Made by a program: the position numbers and the translations under genes
Shown here: positions 1 through 9,191 of the stretch, one piece after another
Layout: each line of letters begins with the position of its first letter
How positions within the stretch are numbered: position 1 is the first letter of the stretch
Notes under the pieces: model-generated
Databases searched by the model: none
What the model saw: the letters and a program-made list of their open reading frames with translations, nothing else
Told to the model about the DNA's origin: nothing
Assembly (NCBI GenBank): GCA_030248195.1
Contig: JASAND010013136.1
Coordinates: 56,578 to 120,577, forward strand
Source of the DNA: Trissonchulus latispiculum
Lineage: Eukaryota; Nematoda; Enoplea; Enoplida; Ironidae
Length of the DNA: 64,000 nt
Direction: 5' to 3'

Positions 1-2
1 TT

Positions 3-176
3 GGAAACGACCCAATAATAAAGGAGATACGTGATAAGAAGGATTCAATTCAGGATGACAAGGGTATTGACACCATGGATGCTTACAAACTCGCTATTCA
101 AAAGAATAAAGCTATCGATATTTATATACTTGATAATTTCACCGACATTAAAGATGACGAAGAAGAAGCAGAGTGA
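3..176 (+). CDS. C-terminal end of an unidentified protein (partial, enters from left edge)
   Basis: A frame is open from the window edge through 57 codons to TGA at 174-176. The translation is protein-like, with segments such as KEIRDKKDSIQDDKGIDTMD and AIQKNKAIDIYILDNFTDI, and it ends in an acidic tail (KDDEEEAE). It is rich in Asp, Lys, Ile and Glu and lacks low-complexity runs until the tail. No start codon or clear splice acceptor lies inside the window, so this is a last exon or the end of one. Charge pattern and helix-forming residues suggest a soluble intracellular protein. I do not recognise the family. The following 590 bp look like 3' untranslated or intergenic DNA. Confidence 0.55.
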   Translation, partial: GNDPIIKEIRDKKDSIQDDKGIDTMDAYKLAIQKNKAIDIYILDNFTDIKDDEEEAE

Positions 177-762
177 AGATTTAAAGTTGTTCAATAACAA
201 TATCAGCTCCATTGTTATAAAGTTACATGTACGTCAGCATTATGTAAGCCTAAATGTGAGCACTGTGTAAGCATTAAAGTAAGCACTATGTAAGCCTTAC
301 GTACGTGGAATTTAAGTGCTTACGTTCTGTGTAAACATTTGACTTGAAGTTGCACTATTCAAGCTGTGACTAATATAGTGAAGAAACCAGTTATCCGAGC
401 GTCAGCTAAAGAGAAGCACATACTGACATAAAGTGACAGCTAGTGTGTTAGGCTAAGCTGGAAGCTTATATATAGCTGCTTTAGCTATATAAGTTATAAG
501 TTTTGGTGGCCGAGTGGGCTAAGGCGTTGTTTTTAAAACTAGATTAACCCAAGTGGTGGTTCAAATCTGAGTTGAGTTTGAAACTTATGGTGGAATGATT
601 AGTCATATTGTGCATATTAACCTTACTGTGGTACATTAGGCTATTTCATAATAGGAATCTTTTTATTGTGGGGTTAGCTAATAAATTTGATGCTCTTAGT
701 CATATATCTGATGTGTGTAATATATATGTGTAATGTGTTGAAAAAATAAAGAAAAAAGAAAA
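177..762 (+). other. Probable 3' UTR/intergenic stretch with poly(A)-type signals
   Basis: No credible coding frame is seen. AATAAA-type hexamers occur at about 679-684 and 745-750 and could serve the gene ending at 176. At 240-300 a short motif (GTAAGC plus about ten bases) is repeated several times. A tRNA-like segment lies at 503-575. Which hexamer is used, if either, cannot be told from sequence. Confidence 0.35.
503..575 (+). repeat. Degenerate tRNA-like segment (Leu/Ser-type A and B boxes)
   Basis: The sequence holds a perfect pol III A box (TGGCCGAGTGGGCTAAGG) and, about 50 bp later, a near-consensus B box (GGTTCAAATCT). The spacing and D-arm match leucine or serine tRNAs. The T-stem and anticodon stem do not pair well and the acceptor ends do not match, so it is a tRNA relic or SINE head rather than a working tRNA gene. 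Confidence 0.4.
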
Positions 763-819
763 AACCGTAACGGTTGCCTAGCCGTCTGATGAGGCCCTGT
801 GGCGGGGGCCGAAACGGTT
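763..819 (+). ncRNA. Type III hammerhead self-cleaving ribozyme
   Basis: All conserved hammerhead elements are present in order. Helix III is AACCG (763-767) with CGGTT (815-819). The cleavage triplet is GUA (767-769), with the scissile bond after A769. Helix I is ACGG (770-773) with CCGU (782-785), closed by an 8-nt loop. The core CUGAUGA is at 786-792. Helix II is GGCCC (793-797) with GGGCC (806-810), closed by an 8-nt loop, and GAAA is at 811-814. All 14 helix pairs are Watson-Crick and no core base is missing. Because the molecule opens at helix III it is type III, common in plant satellite RNAs but unusual in animals, where type I dominates. One copy is seen; its host element is not evident. 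By design it should cut the + strand transcript in cis. Confidence 0.85.
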
Positions 820-994
820 GAGGAGCTCCAAATGTCTGTGTAAATGCCCTGAAGACAAATCCCTGATGCAGAACCGCTATTTTTTAGCTACTATCACTCT
901 ATGCTAAACGAACTGGAGCTGCACAGTGATTTTTGCCAATTTGTGGTCAAGTGAGACAAGTAAGCAGTATTAAGCAAGGCTTTGGCGCTACATC

Positions 995-1337
995 AAGCCC
1001 GGTTCACACTAGGCAATAATTGCCGGCAATATGATTGCCAGCAATATTATTGCCAACAAATTGCCCATTTATTGCTAGTGTGATCAGTGTAAAAATCGCC
1101 AGCAATATTGCAGTCAATCGGCAATTTCAGCTAGGAGAGTGAGCAAGCTCTGTGGCGATTAAACACGTAAATATAGCGGCCAACAGATTGCCGCTGGACT
1201 AAAATTTTGAATTTCCCGCTATATTACCGGCAATCTTTGTGATGCAGTGTGAACGGCTGCATTGCTAGGAATATTGCATTGCCCTTAAATTGCTGGCAAG
1301 TAGATTGCCTGCAGATTGCCTAGAGTGAACCGGGCTT
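995..1337. mobile_element. MITE with AAGCCCGGTTCAC ends and ATTGCCGGCAAT interior
   Basis: The terminal inverted repeats are AAGCCCGGTTCACACTAGGC on the left and its near-perfect reverse complement on the right (GCCTAGAGTGAACCGGGCTT). The interior carries many copies of ATTGCC/GGCAAT in both orientations, so the element can fold on itself. It is non-coding. The right end abuts TTAA, which also begins the next element. A sibling with the same ends lies at 2665-3103. Confidence 0.7.
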
Positions 1338-2351
1338 AAGGTGGTGGTATCCTTTTGTGCAGTGCTTTTGTGGTGATTATTTTGAAACGATATAACTTTC
1401 GCAATTTTGGGAGTTGCAAAGAGCTTTATACATCGTTTTAAAGCTTATTATCTGTACATTCACTTGAGCTTACAGAACAGGCAAAATTAGCAAAAAAACT
1501 ACCAGAAATTTTCTGACAAGCTGACATCTAACAGGATGAATATAGACCAAAAGTTTTTGAACATCGATTTCTCAAAACTGAAGAATCGGCCAAAAGTTCT
1601 TTACTGCCACGATATGAAGGACATATGAGCCGAGGGACGCTTTTTTGGATTTGGCTCAGCAGATCTTAACGTTCGAGAAAATCGGCCAAATGCACAGTAA
1701 CACGAAATTTCGCAACTTCGCATTGAGTTTTCTTGCTACTCAATATGTTTTAGCCCAAACCAAGAAAAATGTCTCTCCGCAGAAGTGCGAATTTGGATTC
1801 TGCCGAAAATCTCCGGAATCCGTCGAGTAGTTTTTCAGAAATCGATGTTCGAAACAGAATAATCGCAGTTTTGCCATAATGGTTTTTCGGCTAAATCTCT
1901 AGCTGAAAGCAATAAAGTCCGGCTAATAGGCATTCATAAAATGTGCATTTGGACGATGTATCGATTGAGTATAACAGCCAATTTTGTCCTTAACCTGTGG
2001 CAGTAATTTTGAAAAAACTTATTTCCTCGAAAATGGCCATTTTTTGACCCTAAAAACAGTTTTTTGCTTATACTGACTTAACCACTGGAGATAGCTCAAA
2101 GGTTGTAAGAGCAAAAATGTTCATTTTCGAGTCCTCTTTCCAGCCATACCAACCAATCCCGTGTCTTGTCTACCTACTGGGAGCTTAAGGCCAAAAACCA
2201 AAACTTTCTTATCTTTTGGCCTAAGAATACGGGACTGGTCCTAATATGTTAAAGAGCACGGAAATAGATTATTTCTTAAGTTTTAGCCCTTTGCGTAAAG
2301 GATTAAAAGCCGTAGGAGTCAAAAATACCCGAAAGGAAACCAGCACCTTAA
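1336..2351. mobile_element. TTAA-flanked non-autonomous DNA transposon, AAGGTGCTGG family
   Basis: It is bounded by TTAAGGTGGTGGTATCCTTT on the left and CCAGCACCTTAA on the right. The same ends bound a related element at 12133-13147 in the opposite orientation, and a 5'-truncated copy ends at 38916. Shared internal blocks include the region around 1385-1460 and the 'accaagaaaaatgtc' block. No transposase is encoded. TTAA at both ends suggests piggyBac- or Kolobok-type insertion, but target duplication and element end overlap here. Confidence 0.65.
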
Positions 2352-2374
2352 GGCAGGTTTAGCAAACAACATAC

Positions 2375-2611
2375 GTTTAACTCGGTCACTGCAAAAGGGA
2401 AGACAAGGCACAACAGCAGTTGCAGTTAAGCAGCCTGGCTGTCCGGAATTTAACAGCAGCTGGCAGTTGTTGTCCGGATTACAACTGGTACCATTCAGGG
2501 TAGTCGATTTGGACATAAACTGTAGCAATGTCGAGTTTCGGCATGCTGGACCATGTATCCAACAAGGTACTTCTGCGTCAAAGCAGCGGATGAAATGATG
2601 GAATGTTTTGG
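2375..2611 (-). CDS. Exon 4: cysteine-dense exon of the secreted gene
   Basis: The acceptor is CTATTTATTTTCTGTTAAG and the donor GTATGT, which fits the consensus closely. The exon begins with two bases, as exon 3 requires. It encodes about 78 residues with nine cysteines, including RCFDAEVPCWIHGPACRNST, NGTSCNPDNNCQ and VPCLPFCSDRV, and two N-glycosylation sequons. The spacing suggests a disulphide-bonded extracellular module. The frame would run on to a stop inside the adjacent transposon if the donor were not used. Confidence 0.65.
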
Positions 2612-5444
2612 CTTAACAGAAAATAAATAGTTTTTCGCCATGACAGCATAGCCATCGATGCGTTAAGCCCGGTTCACTCTGCAATAGGTTTAAGGTTTAA
2701 GATTTAAGGTTTAAGGTTTAGGGTTTAAGGTTTAAGGTTTAAGGCTTAAGCAGTTGGGTGGGAAGGTTTAACGAATGTCTGAATATCACGTGATTTTTAT
2801 ATCAACCAGTGTGCACTCAAATCTCCACGGATTTTAAATTTTTTAGTTATATTTATAAGTAAGAGATTCTAGTTTGCATATAAAGAAAATTATTAATTAA
2901 ACCCTTTATATATAATTCACTGGAAGTTTAAACCTAAATACAGAGTTAAAATATTTTTAACTCGGCTTGCTTAAACCTTAAACCTTAAACCTTCCAGTGT
3001 GAACACTTCGGCATAAATAAACTAGTTTAACCTTTAACCTTAAACCTAAAACCATAAACCTTAAACCTTAAACCTTAAACCATGTGCAGTGTGAGCCGTG
3101 CTTAAGTTTTAATTAAGCTTACACTGCCACGAGTAGATGTAGTTGGAGAATACGCAATGCATTAAGACAAAACGTTAACAAAGCTGCCGTACAACTGGAA
3201 TACGATCAACATAGATTGGTACTAAATTTGGTGTATTGAACAGTTTAGTGGTTTTGAGATGCAGCTGTTTTTATTTTGCTCTACCGACATTAAAAGGCAA
3301 CTCATGCTGTAAGGGAAGTAGGCATAGGAAAGATTGATAAGCCTGCAATGGGAGTTCAGCTGATGGTCCCGTGATGTAGTGGTTAGCATGTCTGCTCCGG
3401 AGTCAGAAGGGCCGTGGTTCGATCCCCGGCGAGACCAATTCTTTACTTTCAATGGTGAGTGAAAAGCTGAACCTTCCTGTTCCCTTCTCTCTTCTAGGTC
3501 CTGGTTTCGTGGGTACAAGGGTGCCTGACGCCTCCCGTCTTGGGCTTGTCCTTGGTTTCTTCCTGATCCGCCAGCCCTGGTAGAAGCGCTACATGTGTGG
3601 CGAGGCTGCCAGGATTGGTCCCGCCGGGGATCGAACCACGGCCCTTCTGACTCCGGAGCAGACATGCTAACCACTACACCACGGGACCATCAGCTGAACT
3701 CCCATTGCAGGCTTATCAATCTTTCCTATGCCTACTTCCCTTACATCTCCCCCGGATTTCGCCACACATGTAGCGCTTCTACCAGGGCTGGCGGATCAGG
3801 AAGAAACCAAGGACAAGCCCAAGACGGGAGGCGTCAGGCACCCTTGTACCCACGAAACCAGGACCTAGAAGAGAGAAGGGAACAGGAAGGTTCAGCTTTT
3901 CACTCACCATTGAAAGTAAAGAATTGGTCCCGCCGGGGATCGAACCACGGCCCTTCTGACTCCGGAGCAGACATGCTAACCACTACACCACGGGACCATC
4001 AGCTGAACTCCCATTGCAGGCTTATCAATCTTTCCTATGCCTACTTCCCTTACAATGCAAATGCAATACAGTAAATTTCAATGGCACATATCCGACATAC
4101 AACGGACTATGTTCAACTCATGAAATTAAGTACTCATAACCACCTTATGAGACACAGCACATCCTTTTTGTTTGCACTAAATAAACCGGCTTATGAAACC
4201 ATAATACTAACGTACTCAGTTGCAGTGCATTCGTGCAAAGCTTCTTTATGCGCTGAGACCCTCTTCTCAACCAGTAAGCCAGACTGTACTCCACGGCAAA
4301 AACTATGTGATATGGTTTACGTAGGGTAGATCTAAGGCACAACTCTTCCACACAAAATCCCATCTGGGACCAGAGTTCCCCAGCAGTGAAGCCTTTCCAC
4401 ACATCTTTTCTTCCAACTTTAAGATGAAGGGCTACTTCAGTAATTTGATAGGAATCAGTGTGCTTCCTACAAACATAGGCGTAAAACAAAGGAATATATA
4501 TATATCTGAAGAAATAGGTAGCTTTTTGTACCGGTAAGAATATAAGAATTTACGCATGTGTCCAATCCTGCTCTGGGCACGCAGACATTTTACTCATCTG
4601 TCTGGACAGAATGCGATAATTGTGAGAATTTATCTATCTGGCTATCTATCTAGATATATTTGTCATATGCATAATTTTTGTCTGTCTGGACCCTTGCAAA
4701 AGTGTCGAATTTACTCATCGGCTCGTAACCTATGGCCGCAAGAACTTGAACAAACCAAGGGATACGGCTGCATTTGGTAAAACTGTAATACAGAAAGGTC
4801 ATACCACATCATTTGCACTGTGGCATTCGGATTTTCAAACAACCACGTAGCAGTCATCGGCTCTTGGTCATCGTTGTCATTAGAATTAATCGTGAATAAA
4901 TGTCTCCCACAAGCTGGGATGTCAGACAACGCTACAGATTTGCTGAAACATGAAAAGCGTAAATCAGGTTGTAGCTGAGAAGCACTGACGCCAAAGTAGC
5001 CACAGATCAGTTCTTAATGAAGCAAGATTTGTGTTTAGAGAGCTTGCTCTTAAAATTAGTTAATTTTCACATATTTTTTTCCTCCAATGGTTCTTCGCTT
5101 AAGGATTTCTCCGTTAGGTATTCTCAAAAGCCTTCCAAAGGTGATGTTGACATGAAGTCCTCAATAATTAATTAATTATTAATTAGTTAAGGCATTTATC
5201 AAGTCATAAAAATATTTGTTTGGCCTCACCGATCCGAGCCTGAACCTTGATACCCGTTCCTCAGTGTATCTGACAGTAAGTTGATCACTTCCAATTGAAC
5301 ACCTCCAAATGCACCGGGAACACTGGCTCTGTGATCCGCTGTTTGCAAAATATCACTGGCCAGCAAATAGAGCGGTGGTGAGCTCAATTCAGCAGAGGTT
5401 GTGAAAACGCAGCACAAAGTGCAAAATGCTATCACTGAGTACAT
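2375..5444 (-). CDS. Four-exon 5' part of a secreted cysteine-rich protein gene
   Basis: Four minus-strand exons (5444-5230, 4942-4730, 4466-4321, 2611-2375) join in one frame: the residual bases at each junction fit (2+1, 2+1, 1+2). Each acceptor follows a pyrimidine-rich tract ending in AG and each donor begins GT. Together they give 811 nt, about 270 residues. The product starts with a signal peptide, then a mostly globular chain with about 14 cysteines concentrated in the last exon and N-glycosylation sequons (NAT, NST, NGT), so it is probably an extracellular or receptor ectodomain. No transmembrane segment is reached. I do not recognise the family. The last visible exon keeps open past its donor into a transposon, so the 3' part is missing or outside. 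Confidence 0.65.
2663..3106. mobile_element. MITE with AAGCCCGGTTCAC ends and TTTAAGG heptamer interior
   Basis: TTAA at 2663-2666 and 3102-3105 flanks ends related to those of the element at 995 (left AAGCCCGGTTCACTCTGCA, right TGCAGTGTGAGCCGTGCTT). The left interior is a run of TTTAAGG heptamers (2690-2750) and the right is CCTTAAA runs (2970-3090), so the element folds into a long hairpin. The middle is AT-rich and non-coding. It lies in an intron of the minus-strand gene. Confidence 0.7.
3309..3603 (+). repeat. tRNA-derived SINE-like repeat, + copy
   Basis: A 72-nt tRNA-like core (3365-3436) has a 5' leader and about 165 bp of tail. The core has an A box (TGTAGTGGTTAGCATG), an arginine-like anticodon arm (TCTGCTCCGGAGTCAGA) and a B box (GGTTCGATCCC). 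Acceptor ends pair nearly fully, but the T-stem and anticodon stem have mismatches. Two minus-strand copies follow at 3604-3755 and 3756-4056, and a more diverged copy lies at 13880-14140. Confidence 0.65.
3604..3755 (-). repeat. tRNA-derived SINE-like repeat, partial minus copy
   Basis: It holds the tRNA-like core (3617-3688) and leader of the same SINE, inverted relative to the copy at 3309 and almost identical to it. The acceptor arms GGTCCCG and CGGGACC pair perfectly. The two copies meet head to tail around 3604, giving a near-palindrome. Confidence 0.6.
3756..4056 (-). repeat. tRNA-derived SINE-like repeat, full minus copy
   Basis: A complete unit runs from tail (3756) through the tRNA-like core (3926-3997) to the leader. 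It is nearly identical to the two neighbouring copies, implying recent local duplication rather than three independent insertions. Confidence 0.6.
4321..4466 (-). CDS. Exon 3 of the secreted cysteine-rich gene
   Basis: The acceptor is CCTATGTTTGTAG and the donor is GTAAAC. The 146-nt exon begins with one base, matching exon 2, and encodes KHTDSYQITEVALHLK, VGRKDVWKGFTAGELW and MGFCVEELC. It ends with one base of a codon. Composition is typical of a folded domain. An opposite-strand open frame at 4081-4329 overlaps its end but has no splice or protein-like support. Confidence 0.6.
4730..4942 (-). CDS. Exon 2 of the secreted cysteine-rich gene
   Basis: The acceptor is TTTTCATGTTTCAG just before 4942 and the donor GTTACG follows 4730. 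The 213-nt exon starts with one base and ends with two, so it is phase-neutral. It encodes segments such as SDIPACGRHLFTINSNDND, WLFENPNATVQMMWYDLS and YPLVCSSSCGHR, with three cysteines and one NAT sequon. Confidence 0.65.
5230..5444 (-). CDS. Exon 1: signal peptide exon of the secreted cysteine-rich gene
   Basis: ATG at 5444 starts MYSVIAFCTLCCVFTTSA, a typical signal peptide with a hydrophobic core and small residues before the likely cleavage site. The mature part continues with SSPPLYLLASDIL and GAFGGVQLEVINLL. The exon ends at 5230 before GTGAGG, a good donor, leaving two bases of a codon. An earlier GT near 5250 is possible but would break the frame with exon 2. A CCAAT box lies about 85 bp upstream. 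Confidence 0.65.
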
Positions 5445-5523
5445 CGGCTAAAACATGGTTGTGAAACCATAATTGACTTTTATGTTTGTTCTCATTTAAA
5501 GTTGCAACAGTGTGTAATGTGTC

Positions 5524-5534
5524 GCGATTGGTCA
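5524..5534 (-). promoter_or_regulatory. CCAAT box upstream of the secreted cysteine-rich gene
   Basis: The minus strand reads TGACCAATCGC here, about 85 bp upstream of the ATG at 5444, a usual place for a CCAAT box. No TATA box is evident between the two. Confidence 0.35.
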
Positions 5535-5814
5535 CTCTCAAGGTTCTAATTAGATGAAGAAATAATAATTAAATAATGGAAATGGAAATGGAATGAAATG
5601 AACAACCGCCCCACAGTACGCAAACTTTCAATGAATATATGTTTATACATATATGCTCACGTTTGCCTCGGTACTGTGGACCCACCTCAGGGATTGCACC
5701 TGTTCGCCCCTGGTCCCTACTACTCACAAAAGCGAGACTACACAGGCTACTTCAGTAATTCATATAAATTAAAGCTTTCATATCTTATACATAAATACAA
5801 GTACGTATTACGTA

Positions 5815-6060
5815 CGTACACTGTAAAAAAATTTCCTAGCTGTTATCCATTTTTTGTTGATCACTGTTGTCATTCAAGAAAAATAGATAAAAGTTATCAG
5901 GTATAAAAGATATCAGTTAGCTATTATTTCGGGATTGATTGAAAATCTAGAAAATTAGATAACAGTTATCTAATATTGCTGGCTAATATCAATCTTTTTA
6001 ATTTGGGCATTAGTACGTCAACTAATTGCTAACCTGTACTCATTAAATATTGTTGATAGT
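5815..6060. mobile_element. Small MITE with CACTGTAAAAA end and AGATAACAGTTATCT motifs
   Basis: The left end reads ACACTGTAAAAAAATTTC. The interior repeats the palindrome-like motif AGATAACAGTTATCT. A related piece at 8600-8812 ends with the inverted form (AATTTTTTACAGTGT). The right limit here is approximate. Confidence 0.4.
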
Positions 6061-6506
6061 GGCAAAATTTTTTAATCTTAAAGTAAGTTAAATAGTTCAG
6101 ATAGTTAAAATTTCAATAGTTTTCGGCGTTTTATGATGATAGCGGCAATAAGCAACATGGGCAGAGGAGAGGCTTTTTAGTTGTAGCTATGAAACTGCAC
6201 TCAAATTGCGTCTACACTCAATCTAACCTGAGAGCAGAGGGGGCAAAGTTGTATCCGGGTCTATAATTTCAGACACAGCCTGGACTCAGAACTGGACGGC
6301 TTTCCCCAGACCCCCAGGCTCGGATTCCGGGAAATACTTTAATCAATCTGCACTGGGTTTTGGTCTAAATTGCATTATTATTATCCGTGTTTGGTGATAC
6401 GACAGCAAAAGCATCAGGAAAGCACCGCCGTGTATGATTAAACAAATGATTAAACTTTCGAAATTTAGCCACAATTTTAAATTTAGCATCTATTTTAGCC
6501 TCAAGG

Positions 6507-6946
6507 TATAGTGTTGTTTTAGTAACCGATGTTAATTTCAGTTTCAGTTTCAAGTCTCTTCCCAAAATAGTTTCAGTTTTTGTTTTAGTCGGAGTTTCAG
6601 TGTCAGTTTCAATTCATTCGAAAAACTGCAGGTTCCAGCCTTGAGACATTAATGCATGAATTTATGATCATATATACTTCCCTGCAGAGTATTAACGAAA
6701 AAACCACTTTAAACCTTCAAATTTTCATGTCTTGATAAAAGACTGAAACTAGTTCCAGTCCGAGTTTCAGGTCTTTACCCAATCTAGTTTCAGTTTCAGT
6801 CGGCCGCCTAAAATAGTGTCAGTTTCAGTTTCAGGTCTCCTCACGAAATAGCTTCAGTTTAAGTTTCAGTTTCTGAAACTGAAACTGAAACCTGTACAAC
6901 CTGAAGCCTAGTTTCAGTTTCAGTTTCAGTGCCTGAAACATCACTA
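6507..6946. mobile_element. hAT-like MITE with CTGAAA interior, 8-bp target duplication
   Basis: CCTCAAGG at 6499-6506 is repeated exactly at 6947-6954. The ends are TATAGTGTTGTTTTAG and, reversed, TAGTGATGTTTCAG. Most of the interior consists of the hexamer CAGTTT/AAACTG iterated in both orientations. An 8-bp duplication and TAGNG ends are features of hAT transposons. It has no coding capacity. Related copies: 11824-12130 and 13161-13678. Confidence 0.8.
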
Positions 6947-7261
6947 CCTCAAGGTCAAAAGCTATGGTAGGAAAGAGGGGGCAAGGTCTGCCATTTTTAT
7001 TGGATCAAAATTGGCGCAAAGAGACGCCGATTTTGCCAGAATTTCAAATTTAGACCTGTCATTGCTGGAGAAAGAAGCAACACTCGACAGGCGGAATACA
7101 TTTAGCATTTAGAACTAGTACAGTGGCAACATGGCAAGCAACATTGATGCGAGGCAAACAGTAACACCTGTGATCAAAACATTTTGGTCCTGTTAAATAT
7201 CAGTGTTTTGCGTGAACTCCGAAAGGTCGAAAATTAGCGCAATAAAATAATCTCAACGACG

Positions 7262-7340
7262 AGGGTGTGGCTCAGTGGTACAGCGTTCTGCTCAAGATAG
7301 TTCCCAAGTTCTGTGGTTCGATGCCCGCCCTGGACACTTT
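7262..7340 (+). repeat. tRNA-derived SINE head
   Basis: A box (TGGCTCAGTGGTACAGC) and B box (GGTTCGATGCC) are correctly spaced but the stems do not pair as a working tRNA. Downstream sequence to about 7400 is probably the SINE body. Confidence 0.45.
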
Positions 7341-8599
7341 TCTTCACATCTTTCAATCCTGATTTCAAACTTTCCCATCTTTCGTTTGAACTCGAAACCG
7401 CTTAAAGTATATATATTCATTCTGGAGCTCGAAACAGATCCAAAACTTGTCCACGAACTTTCTTCAAAATACAATTTGCAAGTTTTGTATTTATCAGTTC
7501 TGTGAGACAATCCCGAAAAGCCGAATATTAACAATTTGCAGCATTTTTCGAACTTTACTAATATGCACAATAGCTGCATCAATCGATAGCTTTTTCAATT
7601 TTAAGAAACGACTCTTCTCACCACAAACTCCCATTTGATTGTTATTTGTTTGCCATAGTTTAAAGTTCCCGTTTTGGCCCGTTTTCAGCAGAAAGTGAAA
7701 ATTTTGAATAGCTACAACCTTTCTATTCCAGGCCGAAATAATCTGAAATTTTAATAGATTGCGTAAAATTCTAAGGGCTATCACTTCACTATCACCCTGG
7801 CAGCACAACCCACTTTAATACTAAATTGTATATATGCACATGTAGAATAACTGGTTGACAGAACTGATTTTTTCCATGATTTGATTTCATAAAACAATTC
7901 AGCTCATTATGAGCTTCACAATGATGTATAGATCTCTGAAAAACTGGCAAAATTGAACAAGTTATGAACATTTCAATCTGGGTATCCAGACGCTGTCACA
8001 GTCAGCTGCACGTTTGGGTTTGACCCCATAAATTTTGCTGCATCAGCGAAGCAGGTTTCATCCAGCTCAACCACTTCGTGCAGTAACGTGTGTTACGCAA
8101 GTACTCGATACGCTGATACCGCATCGAGCACTATATAAAGGAGAGAAACAAACAAGTTTTTTAAGTTTCATGTCAATATTTTCTGACATATTTGCTCCTA
8201 CTGCTTCTGTTTACAGAGCAGTGGAAGCAATCTTTTTTGGCCATTACGTACCTTTGGGGGTACCGATGGCAGGGTCTAAACCCAATAAGAAGGGTTGAAA
8301 TCCCTTTTTATTGGAAGCCATCCAGTTCAAATGGCCGGATAGCTAGCAACATTTTGATTGCTAATATCGAAAGCGTTGGATTGAATGGCTGACAGTAAAT
8401 ATTGTGGATAATTTAGTATCCAACAGGATAATTCTCGGCCAAACATCTAAATGAAAATTAAAGATCGAAACTCATTATCCGGTTCCTGTCGTCTGTGATG
8501 TGCCTCTATGCGGCACAGTATTAGGGAGCATGTTCGCTTTGTTTTCCGCAATTATTCTAAATTGAACAAAAGACTAACAAATACCAGTCATCCTTTAAT
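7341..8599. other. AT-rich intergenic DNA, no supported gene
   Basis: Short open frames on both strands show no recognisable domain or splice arrangement. At 8128-8138 there is a TATATAAAG box and a plausible 3' splice site near 8217, but no following exon could be supported. Confidence 0.3.
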
Positions 8600-8812
8600 T
8601 TTAGGTGACGACCCTCTATTTTTCACGGATAACAGTTACCTTGGAATTTATGGTAAAGGCTATTAAAGTTAAATTGGTAACAAGTCTCCAATTTTAACTG
8701 TTTGCTGCCATCCCAAATTATTAGATAACAGTTATCTAATTTGTTGGGATGTCACAAATTCCCTATCTAAGAAAAATAGATAACTGTTATGCAAATTTTT
8801 TACAGTGTACGT
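8600..8812. mobile_element. Small MITE, AGATAACAGTTATCT family
   Basis: It contains repeated GATAACAGTTA motifs and a right end AATTTTTTACAGTGTACGT that is the inverse of the end at 5815. The left end is not sharp. Confidence 0.4.
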
Positions 8813-8863
8813 ACATGCATGAAAAGTACGTAATAGCTGCTCAGTTGCCCCTCAAATAATAAC

Positions 8864-8893
8864 AATAATAATAATAATAATAATAATAATAAG
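8864..8893 (+). repeat. (TAA)n microsatellite
   Basis: A run of AAT triplets of about nine units. Confidence 0.85.
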
Positions 8894-9033
8894 ACTTAAG
8901 AGATCCTAATTAGTAATTATTCCTCAGATTGTAACTGGTTTACTGGCTATGGCAAGGAATCCAATCCAAAATATTTTTGAACATTTCCTTATTGGTCATT
9001 TTAACATTCTAAGCAGCATGCAGCAAAATGCAT

Positions 9034-9105
9034 ACTCAATTGACGAGAAAGCAATGCTTGTGAACTTTGACTCAATTGACGAGAAAGCAATGCTTGTGAA
9101 CTTTG
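9034..9105 (+). repeat. Perfect tandem duplication of a 36-bp unit
   Basis: The unit beginning ACTCAATTGACGAGAAAGC occurs twice in direct succession without differences. It is non-coding. Confidence 0.85.
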
Positions 9106-9191
9106 CCAGTGTTAGTTAAGGCAGGATGCTATAGAAAAACCATTTACAGCTTAAGAAGCCCCAAAATCTCGAGCTTCCTATTAATTGCTGC

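Noticed and set aside
2690..3090. Internal telomere repeat (TTTAAGG/TTTAGGG-like)
   Set aside because: The heptamers lie inside a MITE with inverted ends and occur in both orientations; only one unit reads TTTAGGG.
3365..3436. Functional arginine tRNA gene
   Set aside because: The acceptor pairs, but the anticodon stem has a mismatch next to the loop, position 33 is not T, and the T-stem has mismatches; flanks are SINE tail.
8128..8300. TATA-driven gene start at 8.1 kb
   Set aside because: TATATAAAG and a splice-like AG are present, but the following frames are short and part looks like a palindromic repeat (AACCCAATAAGAAGGGTTG).
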